Of a DNA stretch of 64,000 bases, positions 47,146-55,544 are shown piece by piece. The stretch is from an uncultured Pelagibacteraceae bacterium. Lineage in GTDB: Bacteria; Pseudomonadota; Alphaproteobacteria; Pelagibacterales; Pelagibacteraceae. Position 1 is the stretch's first letter. Each line of letters opens with the position of its first letter. The notes under the pieces were generated by a model. That model worked only from the letters and a program-made list of their open reading frames with translations. It was not told the DNA's origin and did no database searches. The translations under genes were made by a program, and so were the position numbers. The stretch lies in the NCBI GenBank assembly GCA_902580445.1, contig CACHKQ010000002.1:38784-102783 (forward strand), read 5' to 3'.

Positions 47146-47496
47146 TTATTCACCTAAGACAAAATAAATAAGCCTTGTAAAGACAGTGTACTTACCTTCT
47201 GCAACCATCAAACCTACAAAACATGCTATTGCGGTCATTGGCCATAACAAAACATTTACAAGCGCGTAACGTTCCCAAAACAGGTGCATAAAAAAAGCCA
47301 TGATCAAACCTGCTTTTAAAAACATAAAGAATAAAATTAGAGACCATCTTAAAAGACCTTGAAATTGGTACCAGTCAACCATGTAGGAAAAAAAACTAAG
47401 AACAAATAGTAGGCCCCATATCCATAGGTATATTCCAATCTTATGGGTTGTTGCTGGTTTCTCTTTATTTTTGTTTACTTCTGTATTTTCATTCAT
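47146..47496 (-). CDS. Cytochrome c oxidase subunit IV-type protein
   Basis: This is a 116-residue protein with three hydrophobic helices (IGIYLWIWGLLFVLSFFSYMV, WSLILFFMFLKAGLIMAFFMHLFWE, VLLWPMTAIACFVGLMVAEG). FLKAGLIMAFFMHL is typical of prokaryotic subunit IV (COX4_pro/CyoD-like). It is a small structural subunit of the haem-copper oxidase. It lies between a subunit III gene and ctaB. Confidence 0.85.
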   Translation of the reverse strand: MNENTEVNKNKEKPATTHKIGIYLWIWGLLFVLSFFSYMVDWYQFQGLLRWSLILFFMFLKAGLIMAFFMHLFWERYALVNVLLWPMTAIACFVGLMVAEGKYTVFTRLIYFVLGE

Positions 47497-47505
47497 TGTA
47501 AAACC

Positions 47506-48210
47506 TTACCAAAGATAGAAGAATGCGAAAATAAAAACCCAAACTAAATCCACAAAGTGCCAGTAAAGACCTAATATTTCAATAGAAACATAGTCTGATT
47601 TCATTGTTGTAAAAAATCCACGTTTACCTGTATCAAAGTCTCCTCTGTAAACTTTTCTAGCAAAAATAAAAAGAAATATTACACCTATCGAGACATGGGT
47701 ACCGTGAAAACCAGTTATCATGAAAAAGTAAGATCCAAATTGACCAGCACCAAAAGGATTTGACCATGGTCTCACACCCTCATGTATTAGTTTAGACCAC
47801 TCAAAAGCTTGCATTCCAACAAAAATTAATCCACCGATGGCTGTGGCGAGAATAAGACGACCACACATTTTTCTATTTTTTTCATAACCATATTTTACTG
47901 CTAAAGCCATAGTTCCGCTGCTAGTGATAAGTACAAAAGTCATTATAGCTATTAGAAGCAGTGGTACCGGCACTCCCATAAAATCAAGTGAAAACACGTG
48001 ACTAGTATTGGGCCAATCAACAACAGTTGAGGCTCTTCCCTTCATGTAAGAAATTAAAAAGCAGCTAAATATAAAAGTATCGCTCAATAGGAATATCCAC
48101 ATCATTGCTTTACCCCATTGTACACCTTTAAAAGCAGTTTGGTCTGAACCTAAGTCATTAGGAACACTTTTCCAACCTTTAGGTAGATTATCTAATGATG
48201 AGTCTGACAT
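47506..48210 (-). CDS. Cytochrome c oxidase subunit III (second copy)
   Basis: This is a 234-residue haem-copper oxidase subunit III. Signature stretches are ITGFHGTHVSIGVIFLFIF near residue 165 and LGLYWHFVDLVWVFIFAFFYLW at the C-terminus. It is the longer and more canonical of two adjacent subunit III genes. The layout resembles the coxMNOP oxidase of Bradyrhizobium, which also has two subunit III-like proteins. Confidence 0.93.
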   Translation of the reverse strand: MSDSSLDNLPKGWKSVPNDLGSDQTAFKGVQWGKAMMWIFLLSDTFIFSCFLISYMKGRASTVVDWPNTSHVFSLDFMGVPVPLLLIAIMTFVLITSSGTMALAVKYGYEKNRKMCGRLILATAIGGLIFVGMQAFEWSKLIHEGVRPWSNPFGAGQFGSYFFMITGFHGTHVSIGVIFLFIFARKVYRGDFDTGKRGFFTTMKSDYVSIEILGLYWHFVDLVWVFIFAFFYLW

Positions 48211-48222
48211 AATCAGTTTTCC

Positions 48223-48855
48223 TTAACTTGATAACATTAATCCAAAAAGCACTAACCAAACAGCTAATAAAAAATGCCAGTAAACTGCACAAATATCAAT
48301 TAAATTATTAATTTCTTCTTTCTTTAGACTTTTTTTTATGAATTTTGAAGTAGTTTTTCCCCAAAAATATATCCCGCCAATAATGTGAAGAGCATGAATT
48401 GTTGTGAATAAATAAAAAAATGCATTAGCAACATTGCTAGTAGCATAATACCCGGTGTTCATTAGTTGATACCACACTATAAGCTGACCAATCAAAAAAG
48501 AATATGCTAGGAAGCCTACAAAATACAAACCATTTTTAGTCTTATCAAAAAATTCGTTTTTTGCATATTTTGTTGTTTGATGAAAAACCAAACTGCTTAT
48601 TACTAAAATTCCTGTATTAAACCAAAGAAGCCAAGGCTCTGGCATATTTCTCCAGTCGTGTACGAGCATTCGGTCAGAGTATGCAACTATAAATAATGAA
48701 AAAAGAACTGTACTTGCGGCCATTAAAGTTCTTAGACCTAGTTTTTGTTTCGTTAAGTTAACAGTTTGGCCTTGATGCTCGTTATCAGCTTCTATTTGAT
48801 CTTGTTCCCAAGGCTTTTCGGTTAGTAATTGAAATATAGATTTTTTCTTGCTCAC
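48223..48855 (-). CDS. Cytochrome c oxidase subunit III-like protein (first copy)
   Basis: This is a 210-residue subunit III-family protein with about five helices, including TTIHALHIIGGIYFWG near residue 150 and DICAVYWHFLLAVWLVLFGLM at the C-terminus. It is more divergent than its neighbour. Translation starts at a GTG that overlaps the ctaD stop (GTGA), so it is coupled to subunit I. Confidence 0.9.
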   Translation of the reverse strand: MSKKKSIFQLLTEKPWEQDQIEADNEHQGQTVNLTKQKLGLRTLMAASTVLFSLFIVAYSDRMLVHDWRNMPEPWLLWFNTGILVISSLVFHQTTKYAKNEFFDKTKNGLYFVGFLAYSFLIGQLIVWYQLMNTGYYATSNVANAFFYLFTTIHALHIIGGIYFWGKTTSKFIKKSLKKEEINNLIDICAVYWHFLLAVWLVLFGLMLSS

Positions 48856-50681
48856 GTCTTCTCAACTTTCGCTCCTATAATTTCACTTGGAGGTTGGTTT
48901 TGCGGTATATAATCTTCTTTTGCACCTGGCACACTAAAGTCGTAAGGCCATCTGTAAACTTTTGGAGGTTCTTTGCCCCAATTACCATGTTCAGGAGGCA
49001 TTTGTGGAGTTTGCCACTCTAGAGAGTTAGCTTTCCACGGATTTTTTTCTGCTTTCTTCCCGAGTCTAGCACTTGCAAATAAATTGTATAAGAACAATAA
49101 TTGTGCAGCCCCAACTATTAAAACTGCAATAGTAATGAATTTATTTAAAAGCAATGTTGATACATCGATATACGGACTATCATAGATTTCATAGTATCTT
49201 CTCGGTACACCGACGAAACCTTGATAATGCATTGGAAAATAAATAGCGTATGAACCTATAAAGGTAATCCAAAAATGAATTTTTCCTAAAGTTTCATTCA
49301 TCATTCTACCAGTAACTAACGGATACCAGTGGTAAATAGCTCCAAAGACAACAAGTATAGGGGCAATACCCATAACCATATGGAAATGAGCTACAACAAA
49401 ATAAGTATCAGATAAAGGAACGTCTACCGTTACATTTCCTAAAAATAAACCAGTTAATCCCCCATTTAAAAAAGTTACAATAAAACCAAGAGAAAATAAC
49501 ATAGGAAGAGATAAAACTATATTTCCTCTCCATAAAGTTAAAATCCAATTATAAACTTTAATAGCTGTTGGAACTGCAATAATTAATGTTGTTGTTGCAA
49601 AAAAGAATCCAAACCAAGGGTTCATTCCACTTACGTACATGTGATGAGCCCAAACAAAAAAGCTTAAAGCACCAATCCCTACTATAGCCCAAACCATCAT
49701 TCTATAACCAAAAATAGTTTTTCTTGAGTGGACTGATAACAAATCTGAAACAATACCAAAAGCTGGTAGTGCAACTATATAAACTTCTGGATGGCCAAAG
49801 AACCAGAATAAGTGCTGGAATAGAATTGGACTTCCGCCTTCATGAGTTAATGTTTCTCCCAAAGAAACCATAGCTGGCATGAAGAAGCTTGTTCCTAGCA
49901 AACTGTCTAGTGTCATCATTAAACATCCAACTAATAAAGCTGGAAATGCAAACATCGCAAGAACAGTTGCAGTAAAAATTCCCCAAATTGTTAAAGGCAA
50001 TCTCATTAAAGTCATGCCTCTAGCTCTCAATTGTAAAACAGTTATGATGTAATTTAATCCACCCATTGTGAAACCAGCCACAAATAATATGAGTGAAATT
50101 AACATCAGTATTATTCCACCATTATAACCAGGTGTTCCAGCTGTGATTGCTTGTGGAGGATAAAGTGTCCAGCCTGCTCCGGTGGGCCCTCCAGGAACAA
50201 AAAAGCTTGCTAATAAAACTACAACTGCAACAACAAATGCCCAGTAGCTAAGCATGTTCACGTATGGAAATGCCATGTCTCTTGCTCCACACATCAGCGG
50301 TATTAATAAATTTCCAAATCCTCCCAGAAATAGTGCAGTTAATAGATATACTACCATTATCATTCCGTGCATCGTCACAAATTGATAATAAGAAGAAGGT
50401 TCAAGCCAACCAAGTCCTGGCCAAGCCAACTGAATTCTCATTAACCATGATAAAACTAATCCTAAAAGTCCTGTTCCTATTGCCGTTAAAGCGTATTGAA
50501 TTCCAATATATTTTGCGTCTTGTGAAAAAACGTATGTAGTCCACCAACTATGTGAATGATAAAGTTCCTGATCAGGTAATTCAGCATCTGGAACTGCATC
50601 TATATCTGGTGTTGACACAGATGATGCATCGCCTGCATAATCTGATTTAGCTTCTAATTTATGTTCGTATTCATCTGACAT
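48852..50681 (-). CDS. ctaD: Cytochrome c oxidase subunit I
   Basis: This is the catalytic subunit with haem a and the haem a3-CuB site. It has about 609 residues and 12 or more helices. FGHPEVYIVALPAFG near residue 290 carries the His-Tyr pair of the CuB site. VWAHHMYVSGMNPW holds the other CuB His residues. VVAHFHMVMG binds the haems. An extra charged N-terminal stretch of about 40 residues (SDEYEHKLEAKSDYAG) precedes the core. The ATG at 50681 is preferred over the TTG at 50687. Confidence 0.97.
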   Translation of the reverse strand: MSDEYEHKLEAKSDYAGDASSVSTPDIDAVPDAELPDQELYHSHSWWTTYVFSQDAKYIGIQYALTAIGTGLLGLVLSWLMRIQLAWPGLGWLEPSSYYQFVTMHGMIMVVYLLTALFLGGFGNLLIPLMCGARDMAFPYVNMLSYWAFVVAVVVLLASFFVPGGPTGAGWTLYPPQAITAGTPGYNGGIILMLISLILFVAGFTMGGLNYIITVLQLRARGMTLMRLPLTIWGIFTATVLAMFAFPALLVGCLMMTLDSLLGTSFFMPAMVSLGETLTHEGGSPILFQHLFWFFGHPEVYIVALPAFGIVSDLLSVHSRKTIFGYRMMVWAIVGIGALSFFVWAHHMYVSGMNPWFGFFFATTTLIIAVPTAIKVYNWILTLWRGNIVLSLPMLFSLGFIVTFLNGGLTGLFLGNVTVDVPLSDTYFVVAHFHMVMGIAPILVVFGAIYHWYPLVTGRMMNETLGKIHFWITFIGSYAIYFPMHYQGFVGVPRRYYEIYDSPYIDVSTLLLNKFITIAVLIVGAAQLLFLYNLFASARLGKKAEKNPWKANSLEWQTPQMPPEHGNWGKEPPKVYRWPYDFSVPGAKEDYIPQNQPPSEIIGAKVEKT

Positions 50682-50699
50682 AATCAATCGTTTTATAGT

Positions 50700-51536
50700 T
50701 TATTTATCCTTTTTTACTAGCTGCAAATTGTCATTTTTTCGATTTTTTGCTAACATTTTCTCAAAAGTTATTTGTTTTGCCTCCCATTTTTTATATTCTT
50801 TTTCTTCATCAACAATAACTCTACCTCTCATGGCATAATGTCCCGTTCCACAATATTCGGCACATAAGACTTCGAAATCCCCTACTCTGGTTGGGGTCAG
50901 CCAATAGTAAGTTACAATACCAGGTACCATGTCCATTTTACCTCTAAATTGAGGTACATAAAAATTATGTAAAACATCTATGGTTCTTAATTCAAATTTT
51001 ACTGGCCGGTCTTTCAATACGTGGAGTTCTTGAGCATCAACTAATAGATCATCTTTACCGTTCGGATCTTCTAAAATTAATCCAAAAGGGTTTTCGTCAT
51101 TAATATATTTGATATCAGTTTTTCCAAGTATATTATCTTCACCTGGGAGTCTATATTTCCAGCCCCACTGATAAGCAAACACCTCTACTTTATACGCGTC
51201 CTTTGGAACTGTAACATATTGATTCCAAACAACTAGTCCAGGAGCTAATAATGCTGCAACACCAATTGCGGTTGCCCAAGTTAATCTACTCTCTAATTTT
51301 TTATCTTCAGGTTTGTACTCAGCTCTTCTATCTTTTTTATAACTGTACTTCCAAACGCAGTAAGCAACAAAAAAGCATATAGCTATAAATACTGCTCCGG
51401 TAATCCAAAATGTCAAAAGTATAGTATCATCCATGTTGCCCCAATTGGAAGCTACTTCTGTCCACCACCATGGTGACCAAAAGTGGAAAGCTACAGAGCC
51501 AATTGTTATTAAGAATATACTTAAAGCAACTATCAT
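50700..51536 (-). CDS. ctaC: Cytochrome c oxidase subunit II
   Basis: Subunit II carries the CuA centre that accepts electrons from cytochrome c. It has 278 residues and two N-terminal transmembrane helices. The periplasmic cupredoxin domain includes QWGWKYRLPG near residue 125, HNFYVPQFRGKMDMVPG near residue 190, and the CuA ligands CAEYCGTGHYAMRG near residue 222. A Lys-rich tail follows. It lies one base after the small leading membrane protein. Confidence 0.96.
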   Translation of the reverse strand: MIVALSIFLITIGSVAFHFWSPWWWTEVASNWGNMDDTILLTFWITGAVFIAICFFVAYCVWKYSYKKDRRAEYKPEDKKLESRLTWATAIGVAALLAPGLVVWNQYVTVPKDAYKVEVFAYQWGWKYRLPGEDNILGKTDIKYINDENPFGLILEDPNGKDDLLVDAQELHVLKDRPVKFELRTIDVLHNFYVPQFRGKMDMVPGIVTYYWLTPTRVGDFEVLCAEYCGTGHYAMRGRVIVDEEKEYKKWEAKQITFEKMLAKNRKNDNLQLVKKDK

Positions 51537-51537
51537 T

Positions 51538-51798
51538 TTATGCGTTTGAAATAATAAAAATTCCTATGAGAACAATCCCTGCAATTAAAACATGATTACC
51601 CAAATCTATTAGTCCAAGCTTTTTATTTTTTGGGTCAATCAAATCTTTCCATTTAAAAGGAACTGATTTTCTTTTTACTGCTATCTCAGCTTCGTTTTCA
51701 TTTTTTTCTAGTCTAAGAGAAACTGAAAAGAAAACGAAATAAATAAATAGTACTAAAAATACTACCAATCCAAGTAATAGTGCATAAGCTGTGCTCAT
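51538..51798 (-). CDS. 86-residue two-helix membrane protein at head of cox operon
   Basis: This is an 86-residue protein with membrane helices at residues about 5-28 (ALLLGLVVFLVLFIYFVFF) and 67-84 (HVLIAGIVLIGIFIISNA), and a charged middle (KNENEAEIAVKRKSVPFKWKD). I do not recognise the family. It is the first gene of the cox operon, one base before ctaC, so an accessory subunit or assembly role is likely but unproven. Confidence 0.75.
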   Translation of the reverse strand: MSTAYALLLGLVVFLVLFIYFVFFSVSLRLEKNENEAEIAVKRKSVPFKWKDLIDPKNKKLGLIDLGNHVLIAGIVLIGIFIISNA

Positions 51799-51814
51799 AA
51801 TTTAATTAATTAAT

Positions 51815-51828
51815 ACTATATATATAGT
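51815..51828. promoter_or_regulatory. Perfect 14-base palindrome upstream of the cox operon
   Basis: ACTATATATATAGT lies 17-30 bases before the first cox-operon ATG, in the 100-base spacer to rsmE. A second, looser inverted repeat (TTGC/GCAA at 51852-51868) lies further upstream. They could be operator or promoter elements, but AT-rich palindromes arise readily by chance. Confidence 0.25.
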
Positions 51829-51898
51829 CTATATGCATGTTTAATAAGGTTTTGCGACACTTTTGCAAGGTTTAAATCTCACCAAATTTAGAGGATAT

Positions 51899-52618
51899 TT
51901 AGTTGTTTTCCAAGTTGAAATTTAAAATTGTTGTTGATGCAATTGCCGCTGTCTCTGCACGTAAAATATTCTTACCTAAAGTGATAGATATTACATTTTT
52001 ATAATTGGTTATAAACTGCCTCTCTTCTTCTGAGAAATCACCTTCTGGCCCAATTAAAATACAAATTGGATTTTTTTTGGATAATTTATTATATAAATCT
52101 TTTGACTGAGAATTAATATCACAAAAAACAATTTTGCCATCGTCAGGAAAATTTTTAATAAATTTATCTAGCATCTGTAATTCTTGAATTTTAGGCACCG
52201 TTATACGATTAGACTGCTCACAAGCTTCGGTTATAATCTTTTCTGTCCTTTTAATATTAATTTCTCTAACAACACTTCTTTCACATAATAACGGAATGAA
52301 TTTTTGAACTCCCAATTCTGTAGTTTTTTGTATCATCAAGTCTTGAGGAACTTTTTTAATTGGTGAAAAAGCTAACCAAATATTTTTTTCATTAGACAAG
52401 GTTCTTGATAGTTTTTCAACTTTAAATTCTGTAAAAATTTTTCCTTGATCTAGAATTTTTACATCCCACTCACCGTCTTGTGAATTAAAAAGTGAAATTT
52501 TATCTCCAGCTTTTAATCTCATTACATTCTTTGTATAATGAGATTGTTTTTCAGAAAGTCTTGAAATAGTACCTGTTTTTAATTTGTTTGAATAAAAAAG
52601 TCTTGCTTTTGATGCCAT
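51899..52618 (-). CDS. rsmE: 16S rRNA m3U1498 methyltransferase
   Basis: RsmE is a SPOUT-class methyltransferase of the small ribosomal subunit. It has 239 residues. The SAM-binding knot shows ICILIGPEGDFSEEE near residue 185 and ISITLGKNILRAETAAI near residue 210. An N-terminal PUA-like part includes NVMRLKAGDKISLF. It is divergent from the oxidoreductase gene across 21 bases. Confidence 0.95.
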   Translation of the reverse strand: MASKARLFYSNKLKTGTISRLSEKQSHYTKNVMRLKAGDKISLFNSQDGEWDVKILDQGKIFTEFKVEKLSRTLSNEKNIWLAFSPIKKVPQDLMIQKTTELGVQKFIPLLCERSVVREINIKRTEKIITEACEQSNRITVPKIQELQMLDKFIKNFPDDGKIVFCDINSQSKDLYNKLSKKNPICILIGPEGDFSEEERQFITNYKNVISITLGKNILRAETAAIASTTILNFNLENN

Positions 52619-52639
52619 GAAGAATTTATATAAGTTAGG

Positions 52640-53617
52640 ATGGCAAAATCAATTATAATTACTAAGCATGGTGGTCCAGAAGTTTTAGAATTAAAGGATA
52701 TAAATGTTGGTTCGCCTGGTCCTGAAGAAATTAAAATCAAAAATTTAGCTATTGGTTTAAATTTTATTGATACTTATCACAGATCTGGACTATATAAATT
52801 AAAGTTACCATCAGGTATTGGAATGGAGGGAGCTGGTATTGTTCAAGAAATTGGTTCCTCAGTTAAAAATTTAAACAAGGGTGATAGAGTAACTTACTCT
52901 CAGTTGCCATTAGGATCTTACTCTAACGAAAGGATTATCCCTGAAAAAATTGCAGTTAAAATACCAGAAGGGGTAAGCGATAAAGTTGCTGCGAGTATAA
53001 TGACAAAAGGTTTAACTTCACATTATCTTTTATTTAAAACTTATAAAGCAAAAGCTGGAGAGTTAATTTTATTTCATGCTGCTGCAGGTGGAGTTGGTCA
53101 GGTTTTTTGTCAATGGGCAAAAAGCATAGGTTGTAGAGTTATTGGAACTGTAGGATCAGACAGTAAAATTGATATTGCAAAAGAAAATGGATGTGAATTT
53201 GTTATAAATTACAATAAAGAAGATTTTGATAAAAAAGTTCTTGAGATAACCGGTAATAAGGGTGTCGGAGTAGTTTATGATGGTGTTGGAAAAAAAACTT
53301 TTGAAAAATCTATTAATTGTTTAAAGCCAATGGGTATGATGATTTCTTTTGGAAACGCATCTGGTGCTCTTGATCCTATAGATGTAAAAAAATATATAGC
53401 TCATAAAAGTTTATTTTTTACAAGACCAGGATTAGCCCATTATGGAGCAGGAAGAGCGGCTCTTGAGGAAGGTGCTAGTGCTCTTTTTGAACAAATTAAA
53501 TTCGGAAAAATTAAAATTAATATTTTTAAAGAATACAAACTTTCTGAAGCAAAAAAAGCCCATGAAGATCTTGAGGGAAGAAAAATTTTAGGTCCAGCTG
53601 TATTAATACCAAATTAA
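52640..53617 (+). CDS. NADPH:quinone reductase-like zinc-free MDR oxidoreductase
   Basis: This is a 325-residue medium-chain dehydrogenase/reductase. GLNFIDTYHRSGLYKLKLPSG near residue 38 and the nucleotide-binding AAAGGVGQVFCQWAKSIGCRVIG near residue 150 place it in the quinone oxidoreductase (Qor) group. No structural zinc Cys cluster is seen. It probably reduces quinones or reactive carbonyls with NADPH. It is followed three bases later by a DUF1289 gene. Confidence 0.88.
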   Translation: MAKSIIITKHGGPEVLELKDINVGSPGPEEIKIKNLAIGLNFIDTYHRSGLYKLKLPSGIGMEGAGIVQEIGSSVKNLNKGDRVTYSQLPLGSYSNERIIPEKIAVKIPEGVSDKVAASIMTKGLTSHYLLFKTYKAKAGELILFHAAAGGVGQVFCQWAKSIGCRVIGTVGSDSKIDIAKENGCEFVINYNKEDFDKKVLEITGNKGVGVVYDGVGKKTFEKSINCLKPMGMMISFGNASGALDPIDVKKYIAHKSLFFTRPGLAHYGAGRAALEEGASALFEQIKFGKIKINIFKEYKLSEAKKAHEDLEGRKILGPAVLIPN

Positions 53618-53620
53618 ATT

Positions 53621-53878
53621 ATGAAATTCATAAGTCCTTGTATAAGTATATGTAAAAGTGATCCTAAAACTGGTTTTTGTTACGGATGTGCAAGAACAGA
53701 TGAAGAAAAAAAAGTTTGGAAAAATCCAGAAACAACGAATTCTTGGAAAAAAGAAAACTTGATTATTCTAAGAAAAAGAATGAGTGAAACTCAGCTAAAA
53801 ACTTTTAATAAGTCTTATAATGAAAAAATTGAGTTTGGAAAAATGGTTTACACTAAAGAACTAAAGAAAGAACCATAA
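53621..53878 (+). CDS. DUF1289 protein
   Basis: This is an 85-residue protein with four conserved Cys in ISPCISICKSDPKTGFCYGCARTDEE, the DUF1289 pattern, probably binding a metal ion. The WKNPETTNSWKKENL part follows. Function is unknown. Its last 18 bases overlap the convergent twin-helix membrane gene. Confidence 0.85.
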   Translation: MKFISPCISICKSDPKTGFCYGCARTDEEKKVWKNPETTNSWKKENLIILRKRMSETQLKTFNKSYNEKIEFGKMVYTKELKKEP

Positions 53879-54052
53879 AACTATCCCTACAAAAGCTAAA
53901 ATTAATATTAATATTCTCACCCCAAACAAATATCTTTTTAAATTTTTTGAGTCCTCTATTTCTTTGCTTTTACCTGCGCCAATTCTGATTACAAAATAAA
54001 AAACAATTAATAGAATTAATACAATTATAAGTATTACCGGTTTAGAAAACAT
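53861..54052 (-). CDS. Twin-transmembrane 63-residue protein
   Basis: Two helices (PVILIIVLILLIVFYFVIRIG and LFGVRILILILAFVGIVLWFF) are joined by a short charged loop (GKSKEIEDSKNLKRY). Small twin-helix proteins of this layout are common in alphaproteobacteria. No function is known. Its start overlaps the end of the preceding 55-residue ORF by 11 bases, and its end overlaps the convergent DUF1289 gene. Confidence 0.65.
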   Translation of the reverse strand: MFSKPVILIIVLILLIVFYFVIRIGAGKSKEIEDSKNLKRYLFGVRILILILAFVGIVLWFFL

Positions 54053-54209
54053 TATTTTTATTATAGTATTCTAAAACTAAGTTATTTTCAAAACTTTTAA
54101 TCGAGGAAGATTTTGATGTCATTATTATCGGCAAAAATAGACCGAGAGCATAAAGAAGAATTATTATTATTGCAGCAATTATAAAAGCTCTAATGGCATT
54201 GATTTTCAT
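54042..54209 (-). CDS. 55-residue single-pass membrane protein
   Basis: This ORF is below the track cut-off. It has an ATG at 54209, three bases after the DUF2721 stop codon, and overlaps the twin-helix gene by 11 bases. An N-terminal hydrophobic helix (AFIIAAIIIILLYALGLFLPII) is followed by a polar tail (SKSSSIKSFENN). It fills an otherwise empty 160-base gap. I do not recognise a family. Confidence 0.5.
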   Translation of the reverse strand: MKINAIRAFIIAAIIIILLYALGLFLPIIMTSKSSSIKSFENNLVLEYYNKNNVF

Positions 54210-54212
54210 TTG

Positions 54213-54617
54213 TTAATCCTTGTCAATTTTCATATCTGATAGATGTAATTTAAGAGCATTCGTTGAAAGAAAAATTTCAAAAAGAAACAAAAGAATTGAA
54301 ACAATCATCGAAATACAACATGAGGCAAATATCAATCTTGCTATAAAAATTGCGTCTAAATACAAACCAAGAACAGTGGACATATTAAATAAGAACCCCA
54401 AACTAGCTGCTCCAATAGAAAATTTTAAATAATTAATTCTTTGATTAAGATTTTTAAGCTGTTTTTCCCACTCGGGTGGTATGTGCTTTTCAAAAACATA
54501 TTCATCATGAAGTTTCCTAATAAGGGCACTAAGTGTGTGAAACCTATTGCTATAAACTGCCATAATAAGTGGTATGGCAGGAAACATTAATGCTGTTACA
54601 GTGTAGTCTATATTCAT
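54213..54617 (-). CDS. DUF2721 membrane protein
   Basis: This is a 134-residue protein. The N-terminal helix with PAIPLIMAVYSNRFHTLSALIR is followed by two further helices (LKFSIGAASLGFLFNMSTVLGLYL and LIFASCCISMIVSILLFLFEI). This layout and SNRFHTLSALIR match the DUF2721 family, of unknown function. It is the first gene of a three-gene minus-strand cluster of small membrane proteins. Confidence 0.8.
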   Translation of the reverse strand: MNIDYTVTALMFPAIPLIMAVYSNRFHTLSALIRKLHDEYVFEKHIPPEWEKQLKNLNQRINYLKFSIGAASLGFLFNMSTVLGLYLDAIFIARLIFASCCISMIVSILLFLFEIFLSTNALKLHLSDMKIDKD

Positions 54618-54668
54618 TTCGAATCGAATTGATTATGTATTTACTGTTTGGTATTTACAAGAAGAATA

Positions 54669-55544
54669 ATGTCTTTTCATATTAAAAACTTCATAAATGT
54701 TACAAGATTAAACAAACCAATTGGCTACTTATTATTATTTTGGCCATGTGCATGCGGCTTATCTTTAGCAAATTATTTTGCACAAGATTTAATTACCTTT
54801 TTTTATTATCTTTTTTTATTTTTCAGTGGTTCAGTTCTTATGCGAAGTGCTGGGTGCATTGTAAATGATATTATCGATGAAAAAATAGATAAAAAGATTT
54901 CAAGAACAAGTTTAAGACCAATTGCATCTGGGTCTTTGAACAAAAAACTAGCATGGTTTTATGTTTTAGTTTTGTGTTCTTTAGCATTTTTTGTATTAAT
55001 TCAATTTAATTTCTTAACCATTTTATTAGGAATTTTTTCAATGATATTTGCTTTTACCTATCCTTTTATGAAGCGCATAACATACTGGCCACAATTATTT
55101 TTGGGTTTTACTTTTAATTGGGGGATCATAATGGCCTGGACATCTATGAATAATAGCATTAGTTACTTGCCTTTTATACTTTATTTTGGAGCCATATTTT
55201 GGACATTAGGATATGACACCATTTATGGATTACAGGATGCATCAGAAGATGAAATAATAGGGGTTAAATCTACTGCAATTAAATTTAAAAAAAATCTTAA
55301 CCTTTTTATAATAAGTTGTTATTTAATTAGTTCAGTTCTGATTACTTACGTGTTTTTAAATATAGAGAAAAGTTTTTTTATAATATTTTTATTTTTATTT
55401 ATGCTTAGTCTGTTTTATCAAATTAAAATATATAGCCCTAAAAAACCTGATAGATGTCTGAAGGCTTTTAAATTTAATAACTTTTCTGGATTTTTACTTT
55501 TTATATCTTTTTTTATAATCTCAATAAAAAATTTATGGAATTAA
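54669..55544 (+). CDS. ubiA: 4-hydroxybenzoate polyprenyltransferase
   Basis: UbiA attaches the polyprenyl tail to 4-hydroxybenzoate in ubiquinone synthesis. It has about 291 residues and eight to nine helices. The Asp-rich motifs are NDIIDEKIDKKISRTSLRP near residue 65 and YDTIYGLQDASEDEIIGVKS near residue 185. The ATG at 54669 (MSFHIKNFINVTRLNKP) is preferred over the ORF-track start at 54648. It overlaps the msbA start by 10 bases. Confidence 0.95.
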   Translation: MSFHIKNFINVTRLNKPIGYLLLFWPCACGLSLANYFAQDLITFFYYLFLFFSGSVLMRSAGCIVNDIIDEKIDKKISRTSLRPIASGSLNKKLAWFYVLVLCSLAFFVLIQFNFLTILLGIFSMIFAFTYPFMKRITYWPQLFLGFTFNWGIIMAWTSMNNSISYLPFILYFGAIFWTLGYDTIYGLQDASEDEIIGVKSTAIKFKKNLNLFIISCYLISSVLITYVFLNIEKSFFIIFLFLFMLSLFYQIKIYSPKKPDRCLKAFKFNNFSGFLLFISFFIISIKNLWN

